Shown in pieces: positions 1-8,556 of a stretch of 64,000 nucleotides of DNA. The position numbers were made by a program, and so were the translations under genes. Source of the DNA: CBDIHP01 sp965279195 (GTDB lineage Bacteria; Planctomycetota; Planctomycetia; Isosphaerales; Isosphaeraceae); the NCBI GenBank assembly GCA_965279195.1, contig CBDIHP010000026.1, positions 1-64,000 on the forward strand, in the 5' to 3' direction. Each line of letters begins with the position of its first letter. Within the stretch, counting starts at the first letter, position 1. The notes below the pieces were generated by a model. The model was not told the DNA's origin. It saw nothing but the letters and a program-made list of their open reading frames with translations, and did no database searches.

Positions 1-1086
1 TGCAAGTGGGCCGAACTGGAGGTCCTGCTGCGCCGCGTCGCCGAGCGACGGGACCTCTCGAACAAGGCCACGGCCTACGAGACCCGGCTCAAGGCCGTCG
101 AGGGGACCCCGCTGCTCGTGGGCGACACCCCGCCCATGCAGTCGGTCCGCCGCCTGATCGAGACCATCGCGCCCACGGATGCGAGCGTCCTGATCCTGGG
201 CGAGACGGGCACGGGCAAGGAACTGATCGCCCGGAACCTCCACGACAAGTCCAAGCGGAACGGCCACGCCTTCGTGCCGGTGAACTGCGGCGCCTTGCCG
301 GAGAACCTGGTCGAGAGCGAGCTGTTCGGCCACCGCAAGGGGGCCTTCACCGGGGCCGACACCCACCGCAAGGGGCTGTTCGAGGTCGCCAACGGCGGCA
401 CCCTGTTCCTCGACGAAGTCGGCGAGCTCGACAAGTCGGTGCAGGTCAAGCTGCTGCGGTTCCTGGAGTCGGGCGAGATCCGCCGGGTGGGCGAGAACGA
501 CCCGTTCCGGGTGGACGTGCGGGTCCTCTGCGCCACCAATCGCGACCTCCGCGAGATGATCATCGCCGACCAGTTCCGCGAGGACCTCTTCTTCCGCGTG
601 AACACGTTCGAGATCCACCTGCCGGCCCTGCGCGAACGCAAGGGGGACATCGCCCAGCTCGCGAAGCACATGCTCAAGCGATACGCCTCGCGCCGCGGGG
701 GCATGGAGCCGCCGATCACGCCAGAGGCGATCGAGACCCTCCAGGCCCACGACTGGCCGGGGAACGTCCGCGAGCTGGCCAACGCGATCGAACGGGCCAT
801 GATCCTCGCCGGCGACCAGCCGATCCGCGCCGAGCACCTGCCGACCCAGCCCCCGGTGCGACGCCCCGGCGGGGTCGGTGCCGCCGTCTCGCCCGCCGCC
901 GCCAGCGCCGTCAGCGGCCCGCACTTCGCGATCCCCGACGGCACGCCGACCCTGCGCGACATCGAGATGAAGTACATCCAGGTCGTCCTGGAGAAGCACA
1001 GCGGCAACAAGCCCGCCGCCGCCAAGGAGCTGGGGATCGCGCTCAAGACGCTTTATAACAAGATCAATCAACTCGAACAGGCGTAG
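1..1086 (+). CDS. Sigma-54-dependent transcriptional activator, NtrC type (5' end outside window)
   Basis: This protein activates transcription by remodelling sigma-54 RNA polymerase through an AAA+ ATPase. The visible 361 residues hold the central domain with Walker A GETGTGKE, the sigma-54 contact loop GAFTGA, Walker B-like LFLDEVGELD and the sensor segment CATNRDL. A C-terminal Fis-type helix-turn-helix lies around NKPAAAKELGIALKTLYNKI. The frame is open to base 1, so the gene starts upstream, and the missing part is probably a receiver or other sensory domain, which is inference. An internal ATG at 118 exists, but coding sense continues upstream of it (segment ending VEGTPLLVGD). It is monocistronic as far as visible, and the target genes are unknown. 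Confidence 0.93.
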   Translation, partial: CKWAELEVLLRRVAERRDLSNKATAYETRLKAVEGTPLLVGDTPPMQSVRRLIETIAPTDASVLILGETGTGKELIARNLHDKSKRNGHAFVPVNCGALPENLVESELFGHRKGAFTGADTHRKGLFEVANGGTLFLDEVGELDKSVQVKLLRFLESGEIRRVGENDPFRVDVRVLCATNRDLREMIIADQFREDLFFRVNTFEIHLPALRERKGDIAQLAKHMLKRYASRRGGMEPPITPEAIETLQAHDWPGNVRELANAIERAMILAGDQPIRAEHLPTQPPVRRPGGVGAAVSPAAASAVSGPHFAIPDGTPTLRDIEMKYIQVVLEKHSGNKPAAAKELGIALKTLYNKINQLEQA

Positions 1087-1180
1087 CCCGAATCGCACGA
1101 GTCGGTGGCGATCTTGCAGGGTGCGCCGCGACGCGGCCGAGCGGGCCGCGTCCGCCACACCCGACGGCGACGGCCAGGTC

Positions 1181-1402
1181 TCAGTCGTCGAGCTTCGCCG
1201 CGCCGCTGCGGACGCAGGGGAGTTCGGCGAGGGTCGAGCAGCCTTCGGGGAGGGCGGCCTCCTCGATCAGCATGTTGGGGATCTCGTCCTTGATGGCGAA
1301 CCGGGTCTGGCAGCTGGTGCAGATCAGGGCGTCGGCCTCCTTGCGGAGCGGGGCCTTGCCCATCGGGCAGACGAGGAGTGCGTAGGGGTCGTCGCTGGCC
1401 AT
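1181..1402 (-). CDS. Trm112/YcaR-like small zinc-ribbon protein
   Basis: A 73-residue protein of the Trm112 (UPF0434/YcaR) family. It is recognised from LLVCPMGKAPLRKEADALIC followed by TSCQTRFAIKDEIPNMLIEEA, which matches the CPxC...C...FPIRDGIPVLL pattern of the family. Family members are small partner or stabilising proteins, in the best known cases for methyltransferases. The role of this copy is unknown. The usual second Cys of the first knuckle is Gly here (CPMG), so only three Cys remain at about residues 12, 29 and 32. It stands alone on the minus strand, convergent with the sigma-54 activator gene. Confidence 0.8.
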   Translation of the reverse strand: MASDDPYALLVCPMGKAPLRKEADALICTSCQTRFAIKDEIPNMLIEEAALPEGCSTLAELPCVRSGAAKLDD

Positions 1403-1574
1403 CGGCGGGGAATCCTCCTCCTGGGATCGGTTCGGATCGGATCGGGCTGGCGTCGGTTTCGCGGTGCAAGCCGGCTCGCATTATGGCGTTCGGTCGGGCC
1501 CGGGGGAAGCCGGTAGCGGGGCGGCAAACTCGTCGCAGCCGGACAAGCCGTCTGGCCTTGCGCGGGCGGTTCGA

Positions 1575-1580
1575 TATAAT
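1575..1580 (+). promoter_or_regulatory. Consensus -10 hexamer upstream of the PSP1/RicT-like gene
   Basis: A perfect TATAAT lies 63 bases before the ATG at 1643 in otherwise GC-rich DNA. No convincing -35 hexamer sits 16-18 bases upstream. The assignment rests on the -10 box and its position only. Confidence 0.45.
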
Positions 1581-1642
1581 CCAACGCGATCGAATCCGCA
1601 CCGCCACGCGCCGATGCCGGCTCTTCGCTCCCCTTCGCCGGA

Positions 1643-2515
1643 ATGCCCGATCTCATGCCCGAAAGCCTTGTCGTCCGATTCGGCCAGATGCGCCACCTGG
1701 GCGAGTTCACCGGCCTCCCCGACCGGTCGCACCCGCGCGGGCAGCGGGTCGTCGTCCGGACCGATCGCGGCACCGAACTCGGCGAGGTGCTCTGCCCCGT
1801 CACCGACCGCGCGGCGAAGTTCCTCGAAAATCCCGCCCGCGGCAATATCCTCAGGATCGCGACCCCGGACGACCTCGCCGCCGAGCCGAAGCTGGCCACC
1901 CGCGCCAGAGAAGGGCTCGACACCTGCCGCGAGTACGCCGCGAAGCGACGCCTGCAGATGGACATGGTCGACGTCGAGACGATCCTCGGCGGCGAGCGGA
2001 TGGTGTTCTACTACCTCGCCGAGAAGCGGGTCGACTTCCGCGAGCTGGTCAAGGACCTCGCCCGGGCGTTCCAGACCCGGATCGAGATGCGGCAGATCGG
2101 CGTGCGGGACGAGGCCAAACTCCTGGCCGACTACGGCGACTGCGGCAAGCCGGTGTGCTGCAACACCCACCTGTCGCGGATGCCGCCGGTCTCCATGCGG
2201 ATGGCCAAGCTCCAGAAGACCACGCTCGACCCGTCGAAGATCTCCGGCCGCTGCGGCCGATTGAAGTGCTGCCTCCGCTACGAGTTCGACACCTATCAGG
2301 AGCTGGAAAAGGGGCTCCCCACGGTCGGGTCGAAGATCGAGACCTCGCAAGGGATCGGCAAGATCCTGGCGCACGAGGTCCTGGCGCAGAAGGCCCTGGT
2401 CGAGTACGAGGACCGGCGTCGCATCGTCGTCGGCCGGCCCGAAATCCTCCGCGTGATCGAGTCGCCCCGCTCGAAGCCGAGCAAGGACGAGGACGACGAC
2501 CGCGACGGCCCCTGA
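1643..2515 (+). CDS. PSP1 C-terminal domain protein, RicT/YaaT-like
   Basis: A 290-residue protein of the PSP1 family. In Bacillus the relative RicT (YaaT) works with RicA and RicF in an Fe-S containing complex that affects RNA maturation and development. The family signature is visible: a beta-rich N-terminus (VVVRTDRGTELGEVL), the motif RMVFYYLAEKRVDFRELVKDL, and the Cys-rich segments DCGKPVCC (Cys 167, 172, 173) and GRCGRLKCCLRYE (Cys 204, 209, 210). The charged C-terminus (KDEDDDRDGP) is typical. A second ATG at 1655 is also possible. Neither RicA nor RicF is visible nearby, so its function here is inferred only from family membership. Confidence 0.88.
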   Translation: MPDLMPESLVVRFGQMRHLGEFTGLPDRSHPRGQRVVVRTDRGTELGEVLCPVTDRAAKFLENPARGNILRIATPDDLAAEPKLATRAREGLDTCREYAAKRRLQMDMVDVETILGGERMVFYYLAEKRVDFRELVKDLARAFQTRIEMRQIGVRDEAKLLADYGDCGKPVCCNTHLSRMPPVSMRMAKLQKTTLDPSKISGRCGRLKCCLRYEFDTYQELEKGLPTVGSKIETSQGIGKILAHEVLAQKALVEYEDRRRIVVGRPEILRVIESPRSKPSKDEDDDRDGP

Positions 2516-2594
2516 ACCGCGAGAGGGTGGTTGGGCCCGGCGCATTCCTCAGGATGAGATCGAACGACGCCCGTCTTCACGAGGATATCCGACG

Positions 2595-3011
2595 ATGAGC
2601 CTCCGCGACGACCTGGCCGGTGTCCTGGCGCGTGACCCGCGTTACGACCTGAACGCGTACCTCTTCATCTTCGAAGCCCTGGAATTCACCAAGAACCTCA
2701 AGCTGAAGGCCCAGGGCAAGTCCCGCACGCGGGCACGGGCGAAGGCCGCCTCGCGGCACGTGACCGGGCAGGAACTCTGCCAAGGGGCCAGGGAACTCGC
2801 CCAGGCCCAGTACGGCCTCCTGGCCCTGACGGTGCTCAACCAGTGGGGCATCCATTCCACGTCCGACCTCGGCGACATCGTGTACAACCTGATCGCCACC
2901 GGCGACCTGGACAAGACGCCCACCGACTCGCGTACGGACTTCGACGACGTCTTCGACTTCCAGGCGGCCTTCCGCGACCAGTTCGTCCTGGCCCTCGACG
3001 ACGTGGCCTGA
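2595..3011 (+). CDS. Planctomycetes/Verrucomicrobia-restricted small protein (TIGR04138/Minf_1886 type)
   Basis: A 138-residue soluble protein. It is recognised from the segments YDLNAYLFIFEALEFT, RHVTGQELCQGARELAQAQYG and LTVLNQWGIHSTSDLGDIVYN, which characterise a family described as restricted to the PVC group. No biochemical function is known. It follows the PSP1-like gene by 79 bases in the same direction and could be co-transcribed with it. The acidic C-terminus (FDDVFDFQAAF) is conserved in the family as far as I recall. Confidence 0.85.
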   Translation: MSLRDDLAGVLARDPRYDLNAYLFIFEALEFTKNLKLKAQGKSRTRARAKAASRHVTGQELCQGARELAQAQYGLLALTVLNQWGIHSTSDLGDIVYNLIATGDLDKTPTDSRTDFDDVFDFQAAFRDQFVLALDDVA

Positions 3012-3108
3012 GCCGGCCAGCCGCGCGGCCCCCGACCGCACGCACGCACCCACACACCCGGACATCGGAATATCCCGAGCCGTACAGATTTTCACGGAGG
3101 AATGCCTG

Positions 3109-3291
3109 ATGCTCCGCGACATGCGGGTGCGATTCTACGGGGCCCTGGGGCTGTTCGGCGCCTGGGTCGTGTTCCTGACGGTGCTCGCCTTCACCTCGGG
3201 CGAGCCGCCGAAGCCGCGCGGGGGGGCGACGGAGGCGACGCCGTCCCCTTCGGGACCGGCCCCGCAGCCCGGGCCGCTCGCGCCCGGCTGA
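3109..3291 (+). CDS. Small single-pass membrane protein, unknown function
   Basis: A 60-residue protein with one hydrophobic segment (FYGALGLFGAWVVFLTVLAF, about residues 9-28) and a Pro/Gly-rich tail. The start is supported by a strong ribosome site, ACGGAGGA, eight bases upstream. It lies 97 bases after the TIGR04138-type gene. I do not recognise the family. It could be a small anchoring or accessory protein. Confidence 0.6.
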   Translation: MLRDMRVRFYGALGLFGAWVVFLTVLAFTSGEPPKPRGGATEATPSPSGPAPQPGPLAPG

Positions 3292-3804
3292 TCGACCGCG
3301 CGCCTCCCGGGTGTCCGATTCTCCGCCGACTAACACTCGGGATGCCCGGAGTCATGTCAATGTCGGCTGACATTACCCGGCCTGGACCCGTCGAAAACCG
3401 CCGATCCGTGCACCTGCGTTAAGGAAACCAGGCATAATCGTACAGGTTTGTTTGCCGGTTTAAGATCGGCGACGGATCCGGCCGTGTGTCCGGTGCAGGA
3501 ATGTGCTTGACCCAATTCGTTGCATCCACCTAGAATGAAGACGCTCACCCAGAGCCTGGGTCGAGCATCCCTCTCACGAACCTGACGACGCGACTACGAC
3601 CGAACATCGAATCGCCAGCGGGGATCAACGCTGCCCCCGCGAGTCGATCGGCGTCCGTATATGGATGCCGGTGGATGTTCTGGTATGACCGTGGCGGAAC
3701 TGTCGTCGGGGTCACGTGACGAAACAACGAGCGTATGCAATCGCCCAAGAACGGCCAGGGGCGATGTTCGCCGCCCTGGCCGGGGCTCGACCGGAGATTC
3801 GGTA
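3292..3804. other. Long intergenic region with a promoter and a long leader
   Basis: This gap of about 510 bases has no convincing coding sequence. It holds a good sigma-70-like promoter at 3507-3536 and then about 260 bases of transcribed leader before the lipoprotein-like gene. A small palindrome, TGTCGGCTGACA, lies near 3361. I could not assign a riboswitch or RNA gene. Confidence 0.4.
3507..3536 (+). promoter_or_regulatory. Sigma-70-like promoter (TTGACC-18-TAGAAT)
   Basis: TTGACC at 3507-3512 and TAGAAT at 3531-3536 are separated by 18 bases. It points to the lipoprotein-like gene at 3805 and possibly the DUF1559 gene behind it, leaving a leader of about 260 bases. Confidence 0.55.
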
Positions 3805-4071
3805 ATGCGGCTCTTCGCGGAACGTTGGACGTCGGCGCGTCGTGGCGTCGCCAAGGTCATGGCCTGCGTGATCACCACCGGCCTCATCGCCCTGTTCGCG
3901 CCCGGCTGCGGCGACGGCGGCCCCACGCCCAAGCCCGGCGAGCCCGGCGGCGGGCCGAAGCTGGAAGACGAAGTCAAGGCGAAGGGCAAGGTCGTCCCCA
4001 CCAAGCCCGGCGACGAATCGATCGCCGAGAAGCGGGCCAAGCGGGCCGCCGCCGCCGGCAAGGACAACTGA
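3805..4071 (+). CDS. Small putative lipoprotein next to a DUF1559 gene
   Basis: An 88-residue protein with a basic N-terminus, a hydrophobic segment (VMACVITTGLIALFAPGC) and a Cys that could be a lipobox site (FAPGC). A Gly/Pro/Lys-rich tail follows. The start at 3805 is chosen over in-frame upstream codons because of the CCGGAG sequence just before it and because the signal-like segment then lies at the N-terminus. Small Cys-containing exported proteins of this type often sit beside DUF1559 pilin-like genes in planctomycetes, and here the DUF1559 gene starts 153 bases downstream. Function unknown. Confidence 0.65.
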   Translation: MRLFAERWTSARRGVAKVMACVITTGLIALFAPGCGDGGPTPKPGEPGGGPKLEDEVKAKGKVVPTKPGDESIAEKRAKRAAAAGKDN

Positions 4072-4224
4072 GCCCGGCGTGTTCTCCTCTCGTCGCCCCG
4101 CCATCCAGGCCCTCGAATCATCTTCCCCCCCAATCATGCCCCCCACCACAGGGGATTCACCGCGACACCGATCGTCGCGGCATCCGATCCGTCCTTGTTC
4201 GGACTCTTTCCAGGGAGTGTGAAG

Positions 4225-5313
4225 ATGACCATGGTCCGTCGTCCGTTCGGCCGTCGGGGTTTCACCCTGATCGAGCTGCTGGTGGTGATCGCCATCATCG
4301 CCGTCCTGATCGCCCTCCTCCTCCCCGCCGTGCAGTCGGCCCGCGAAGCCGCCCGTCGCGCCCAGTGCGTGAACAACCTCAAACAGCTCGGCCTGGCCAC
4401 CCACAACTATGAGAGCGCCGTCGGGACCTTCCCGATGGGCGACCACCGCAGCCGCAACTGGCAGAATCCCGGCAGCACCATCCGCCAGAGCTTCGGCCAG
4501 TTCGTCGCGTTGACCCAGTTCTACGAGCAGGGCAACATCTACAACACGCTGAACACCTCCATCATGATCTACATGTACCCGAACAGCACGACCAACGGCT
4601 TCGCGTTGCAGATGCTGTGGTGCCCGAGCGACGGTCTCGTCGTCGGCCGCCGCTACCCGGGTCTGCCCACAGATGGCTGGGATGATAGCCCCATCCCCAT
4701 GACCTACAGCTCGTATGCGGGGAACCTCGGGCCCCTCGTCTACCACACCAACTCCGGCAACAGTCTCGGCAACTCCGGTGCCCTCCTCTCCTCGATGCAG
4801 GGGATGTTCTCCTACATCGGCAACGCCTTCGGCGAGACCTGCAACCCCTGCTACAGCGTCCGTCCGGTCAGCATCGCCAGCATCACCGACGGCACCAGCA
4901 ACACGATCATGTACGGCGAGCACGCCTACGGCAAGAACGTCGGGGCCTCCCCGGATGAGAACGGCGTCAACTGGTGGACCTCCGGCGACTACGGCGACAC
5001 CACCATCTCGTCGTTCTTCCCGCCGAACTACTTCAAGACCTACGCCCAGGCCGCGGCCCTGACCACCAAGTACTTCACACGCGGCGACAACTACAACATG
5101 ACCTCGTCGAGCTTCCACCCCGGCGGTGCGAACTTCTGCTTCGCCGACGGCTCGGTCCGGTTCATCAAGGACTCGATCAACTCCTGGAACGGCCTCCGCA
5201 TCCAGCCGGTCTCCGGTGGTGGCGGCTACAGCCTGAACGGTCAGATCTACGGCGTCTACCAGGCGCTCTCGACCCGCAACGGCGGCGAAGTCATCTCCGC
5301 CGACCAGTTCTGA
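4225..5313 (+). CDS. DUF1559 type IV-pilin-like protein
   Basis: A 362-residue member of the planctomycete-expanded DUF1559 family. It has a class III prepilin peptide: basic leader RRPFGRR, cleavage site G|FTLIE and the hydrophobic helix LLVVIAIIAVLIALLLPAVQ. Next come AREAARRAQCVNNLKQLGLA and the C-terminal signature HPGGANFCFADGSVRFI, the family's H-x-DG cassette. Such proteins are processed by prepilin peptidase and exported through a type IV pilus or type II-like system, and their exact role is unknown. ATG 4225 is preferred over an in-frame ATG at 4195 because it follows GGGAGTGTGAAG and gives a short leader. A strong hairpin follows the gene. Confidence 0.95.
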   Translation: MTMVRRPFGRRGFTLIELLVVIAIIAVLIALLLPAVQSAREAARRAQCVNNLKQLGLATHNYESAVGTFPMGDHRSRNWQNPGSTIRQSFGQFVALTQFYEQGNIYNTLNTSIMIYMYPNSTTNGFALQMLWCPSDGLVVGRRYPGLPTDGWDDSPIPMTYSSYAGNLGPLVYHTNSGNSLGNSGALLSSMQGMFSYIGNAFGETCNPCYSVRPVSIASITDGTSNTIMYGEHAYGKNVGASPDENGVNWWTSGDYGDTTISSFFPPNYFKTYAQAAALTTKYFTRGDNYNMTSSSFHPGGANFCFADGSVRFIKDSINSWNGLRIQPVSGGGGYSLNGQIYGVYQALSTRNGGEVISADQF

Positions 5314-5328
5314 TCCGGAACTCGCATC

Positions 5329-5353
5329 GCGGGGCATCCGCCGGATGCCCCGC
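5329..5353 (+). terminator. Hairpin after the DUF1559 gene
   Basis: A perfect 11-bp stem (GCGGGGCATCC with GGATGCCCCGC) with a 3-base loop starts 16 bases after the stop codon. There is no T-run, which is usual in this GC-rich DNA. Confidence 0.6.
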
Positions 5354-5691
5354 ATCGAGCGAGACCACCAGACGTCCCCGGTGGGCCTCCCGACGATGCC
5401 AGGCCGCCTCGACTCCCCTCGACGGCGGCCCACGCGTCCCTCGGGTCGCCCGGCGGGGACGTCCCACGTCCCGTACCCGCCCCTCCGAACCATCCAGACG
5501 TCCCGTATTCACTGATCTTTCATCGAAATAGAAGGTGTCCAGGATCGAATTTCCGCAATTCTCCGACATTTCTCCCCGCCTTCTCTGGCAACGCGGCCCT
5601 GGACGCTCCCGCATGAGATCGAAACCATAAACCTACCGTCGGCACGAATCCCGCGGTCCAACCCATCCGAACACCCCGTCCCGGCACCCAC
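5354..5691. other. Intergenic region without recognised features
   Basis: About 340 bases precede the VCBS/ASPIC gene. A relatively AT-rich patch around 5510-5570 could hold its promoter, but no pair of hexamers with correct spacing is clear. Confidence 0.3.
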
Positions 5692-8556
5692 ATGTCCCCG
5701 GCGCGATTGCTCCCCCGGCTAGCCCTCGCACTCCTCGCCGTCGCCGGGGTGGCCGGCGCCTGGTTCTGGCTCGATGCCAGACGCTGGGAATCGGGCCTGG
5801 CCGCCGCGAGAGAGACCCAGACCAAGCAGCGTTGGGGCGTCGCGCGTGACCGCTGGCGGGCCCTCGCCGAGATACGCCCGAACTCGGGCGAGCCGCTCTA
5901 CGAGCTGGGTGTCTGCGAACTCCAGTTGCAACGCGAGAACGAGGCGGACGCCGCCTGGTCGCGGATTACCCCCCCCGACCCCTTCGCCCGACTCGCCCTG
6001 GCGCGGCGGGGACGCCTCGCCATGCTCGCAGGCCGATTGAGAGACGCCGAGGACCTCTTGCGGCAAGCCATCGCCCTGCCTCGCACGAAGGACGACGAGG
6101 CTCGATGGGATCTCGCGCGGGCGCTTCGCCTCCAGGGCCGGTTCCCCGAGGCCCGTCAGCAGTTCGTCGAGGGGCTCACCGAGGCCCCCCTGCCCGAGCC
6201 TGCCCTCCGCGACCTCCGGCGCCTGGACATCGAGCCGTTCCCCATCGAGGGTGTCCGCCAGTACGTCGAACGCGCCGAACGCACGGCCCCCGCCGATGGC
6301 CGGGTCAAACTGGCCCGCGCCTACCTCGATTCCCGCCTGAACCGCCACGACGACGCGCGACGGGCTATCGACGATTGCCTCAAGGCCCGCCCGGATGACC
6401 CCGGCATCTGGTGGGTCGCCCTCGACATCGCGAAGGCCGCCGATCGTCCCGATGAGGTCGCGAAGGCCGCCGCCCACCTACCCCCCGACCCCGCCCTGGC
6501 CCTGGACCTCCGCGCCTGGCTCGCCGCCCGCACCCGCGACCCCAAGGCGGAGCGGGAGGCCCTGACCGAATTGCTCAGGCTCGAACCCGGCCGGATCCCC
6601 GCCGTCGATCGGCTCGCGGAACTCGCCCTGGCGTCGGGCGACAGGGCGTCCGCCGAGAAATTGCGGGCCCGCAAGGCCGAACTCGATGCGGCGAACGACG
6701 CCTACACCAGGGGCCTGGGCACGCCGGAACCGCCCATCCTCGCGAAGCTCGCCGCCGACCTGGGGCTCCGCGACGAGGCCCGCTGGTGGGCCGCCATCGC
6801 CGCCTCCAAACGGCCCGAGCCGGAGACTCCCCCCGCACCGGCCGCCGCGAACCTCGCCGCGCTCGTGCCCGGACTCACCGATCCGAAGACTCGCACGCCC
6901 GAATCCGCCGATGCATCGGAACGCAAGCTCGCGTTCTCCGACCGGGCGAAGGAATCCGGCCTGATCTTCCGCCAGGAGAACGGCGACCCCGGCCGTCGGC
7001 TCACCCCGCCCGTCACCTCCAGCGGCGGCGTCGCCCTGCTCGACTACGACAACGATGGCTGGCTCGACGTCTACGCCGTGCAAGGCGGCAAGTTCCCGCC
7101 CGCACCCCCATCCGGCAAGCCCCGAGGGCCCGGCGAGGGGGATCGCCTCTTCCGCAACAAGGGCGACGGAACCTTCGAGGACGTCACCGAGAAGGCCGGG
7201 CTCGCCGCCATGCACGTCGGCTACGGCCACGGCGCGGCGGTCGGCGACGTCGACAACGACGGATTCCCCGACCTCTTCGTCACCCGATGGCGGTCCTACG
7301 CCCTCTACCGCAACACCGGCAAGGGCACATTCGAAGACGTGACTGCCCGGTATGGACTCGGCGGCGACCGAGACTGGCCGACCTCCGCCGCCTTCGCCGA
7401 CCTTGACGCCGACGGCGACCTCGACCTCTACGTCTGCCACTACCTCAGGTGGGACGAGGCCGACCAGCGCCCCTGCATCGACAAGGACAACCCGGCCGTC
7501 TACCACTGCTCCCCTCGCGACTTCCCCGCCCTCCCCGACCACGCCTTCCGCAACGACGGCGGCACGTTCGTCGACGTGACGAAGCAGGCCGGCTTCACCG
7601 ACAGGGACGGCCGGGGCCTCGGCGTGCTCGCCAATGACCTCGACGGCGACGGCAAGGTCGACCTCTACGTCGCCAACGACACGACGGCCAATTATCTGTT
7701 CCGGAACCTCGGCAACTTCCGGTTCGAGGAGGTCGCGGCCGAGTCGGGCGCGTCGGCCAACGGCAACGGCGGGTTCCAGGCCGGCATGGGCGTCGCCGCA
7801 GGCGACCTCGACGGCGACGGGCTGCCCGACCTGCTCGTCACCAACTTCTACAACGAATCGACCTCATTCTTCCACAACCTCGGATCCGGCCAGTTCTCCG
7901 ACCAGACCGGCCCCTCCGGCATCGGCGCGGCCAGCCGCTACCTGCTGGGGTTCGGCGTCGCCGCCCTGGACGTCGACAACGACGGCAAGCTCGACATCTG
8001 GACCGCCAACGGCCACGTCAACGACGGCCGACCGCAATACCCCTGGATGATGCCCATGCAGCTCCTGCGGAACCGGGGCGACGGGCGTTTCCAGGACGTC
8101 TCCGCGCGCTCCGGCCCCGCCTTCGGGCCCGAATTCCTCGGCCGGGCGCTCGCGGCGGGGGACCTCGACAACGACGGCAGGCTCGACGCCGTCATGGTCC
8201 CCCAGAACGCGCCCCTGGTCCTGGCGCATAATGAATCCGAATCGGGGCACTTCTTGACGCTCAGGCTCGAAGGCCGGCCGCCCGGCTCCCCGCGCGACGC
8301 GGTCGGGGCGGTGGTCACGGTCAAGGCCGGCGGGCGGACCGTCGTGGCCCCCCGCGTGGGCGGTTCGAGCTATCAATCGGCCCCCGACCCCCGGGTGCAT
8401 GTTGGACTCGGGGACGCGAACATGATCGAATCGATTGACGTCCGCTGGCCCTCGGGCCGGGTCGATCGCTACCCGTCACTCAAGGCCGATGCCGGCTACC
8501 TGATCCGAGAGGGCGAGCCGTCGCCCCGACCACTCCCGGGATTCCCCAGCCGATGA
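5692..8556 (+). CDS. TPR-like and VCBS/FG-GAP repeat protein with C-terminal ASPIC/UnbV domain (CRTAC1 type)
   Basis: A 954-residue exported or membrane-anchored protein. One N-terminal hydrophobic segment (LALALLAVAGVAGAWFWL) is followed by about 400 residues of helical TPR-like repeats. A beta-propeller-type set of calcium-binding repeats then appears: DYDNDGWLDVY, DVDNDGFPDLF, DLDADGDLDLY, DLDGDGKVDLY, DLDGDGLPDLL, DVDNDGKLDIW and DLDNDGRLDAV. The C-terminal 100 residues fit ASPIC/UnbV (DPRVHVGLGDANMIESIDVRWPSG shortened here to its core GLGDANMIESIDVRWP). Such proteins are common in planctomycetes and are thought to act outside the cytoplasm, without a firm biochemical role. It overlaps the next gene by four bases (ATGA), so the two are translationally coupled. 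Confidence 0.92.
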   Translation: MSPARLLPRLALALLAVAGVAGAWFWLDARRWESGLAAARETQTKQRWGVARDRWRALAEIRPNSGEPLYELGVCELQLQRENEADAAWSRITPPDPFARLALARRGRLAMLAGRLRDAEDLLRQAIALPRTKDDEARWDLARALRLQGRFPEARQQFVEGLTEAPLPEPALRDLRRLDIEPFPIEGVRQYVERAERTAPADGRVKLARAYLDSRLNRHDDARRAIDDCLKARPDDPGIWWVALDIAKAADRPDEVAKAAAHLPPDPALALDLRAWLAARTRDPKAEREALTELLRLEPGRIPAVDRLAELALASGDRASAEKLRARKAELDAANDAYTRGLGTPEPPILAKLAADLGLRDEARWWAAIAASKRPEPETPPAPAAANLAALVPGLTDPKTRTPESADASERKLAFSDRAKESGLIFRQENGDPGRRLTPPVTSSGGVALLDYDNDGWLDVYAVQGGKFPPAPPSGKPRGPGEGDRLFRNKGDGTFEDVTEKAGLAAMHVGYGHGAAVGDVDNDGFPDLFVTRWRSYALYRNTGKGTFEDVTARYGLGGDRDWPTSAAFADLDADGDLDLYVCHYLRWDEADQRPCIDKDNPAVYHCSPRDFPALPDHAFRNDGGTFVDVTKQAGFTDRDGRGLGVLANDLDGDGKVDLYVANDTTANYLFRNLGNFRFEEVAAESGASANGNGGFQAGMGVAAGDLDGDGLPDLLVTNFYNESTSFFHNLGSGQFSDQTGPSGIGAASRYLLGFGVAALDVDNDGKLDIWTANGHVNDGRPQYPWMMPMQLLRNRGDGRFQDVSARSGPAFGPEFLGRALAAGDLDNDGRLDAVMVPQNAPLVLAHNESESGHFLTLRLEGRPPGSPRDAVGAVVTVKAGGRTVVAPRVGGSSYQSAPDPRVHVGLGDANMIESIDVRWPSGRVDRYPSLKADAGYLIREGEPSPRPLPGFPSR

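Noticed and set aside
3661..3804. Upstream extension of the small lipoprotein-like gene to ATG 3661
   Set aside because: It would place the signal-like segment at residue 70 and has no ribosome site. ATG 3805 fits better.
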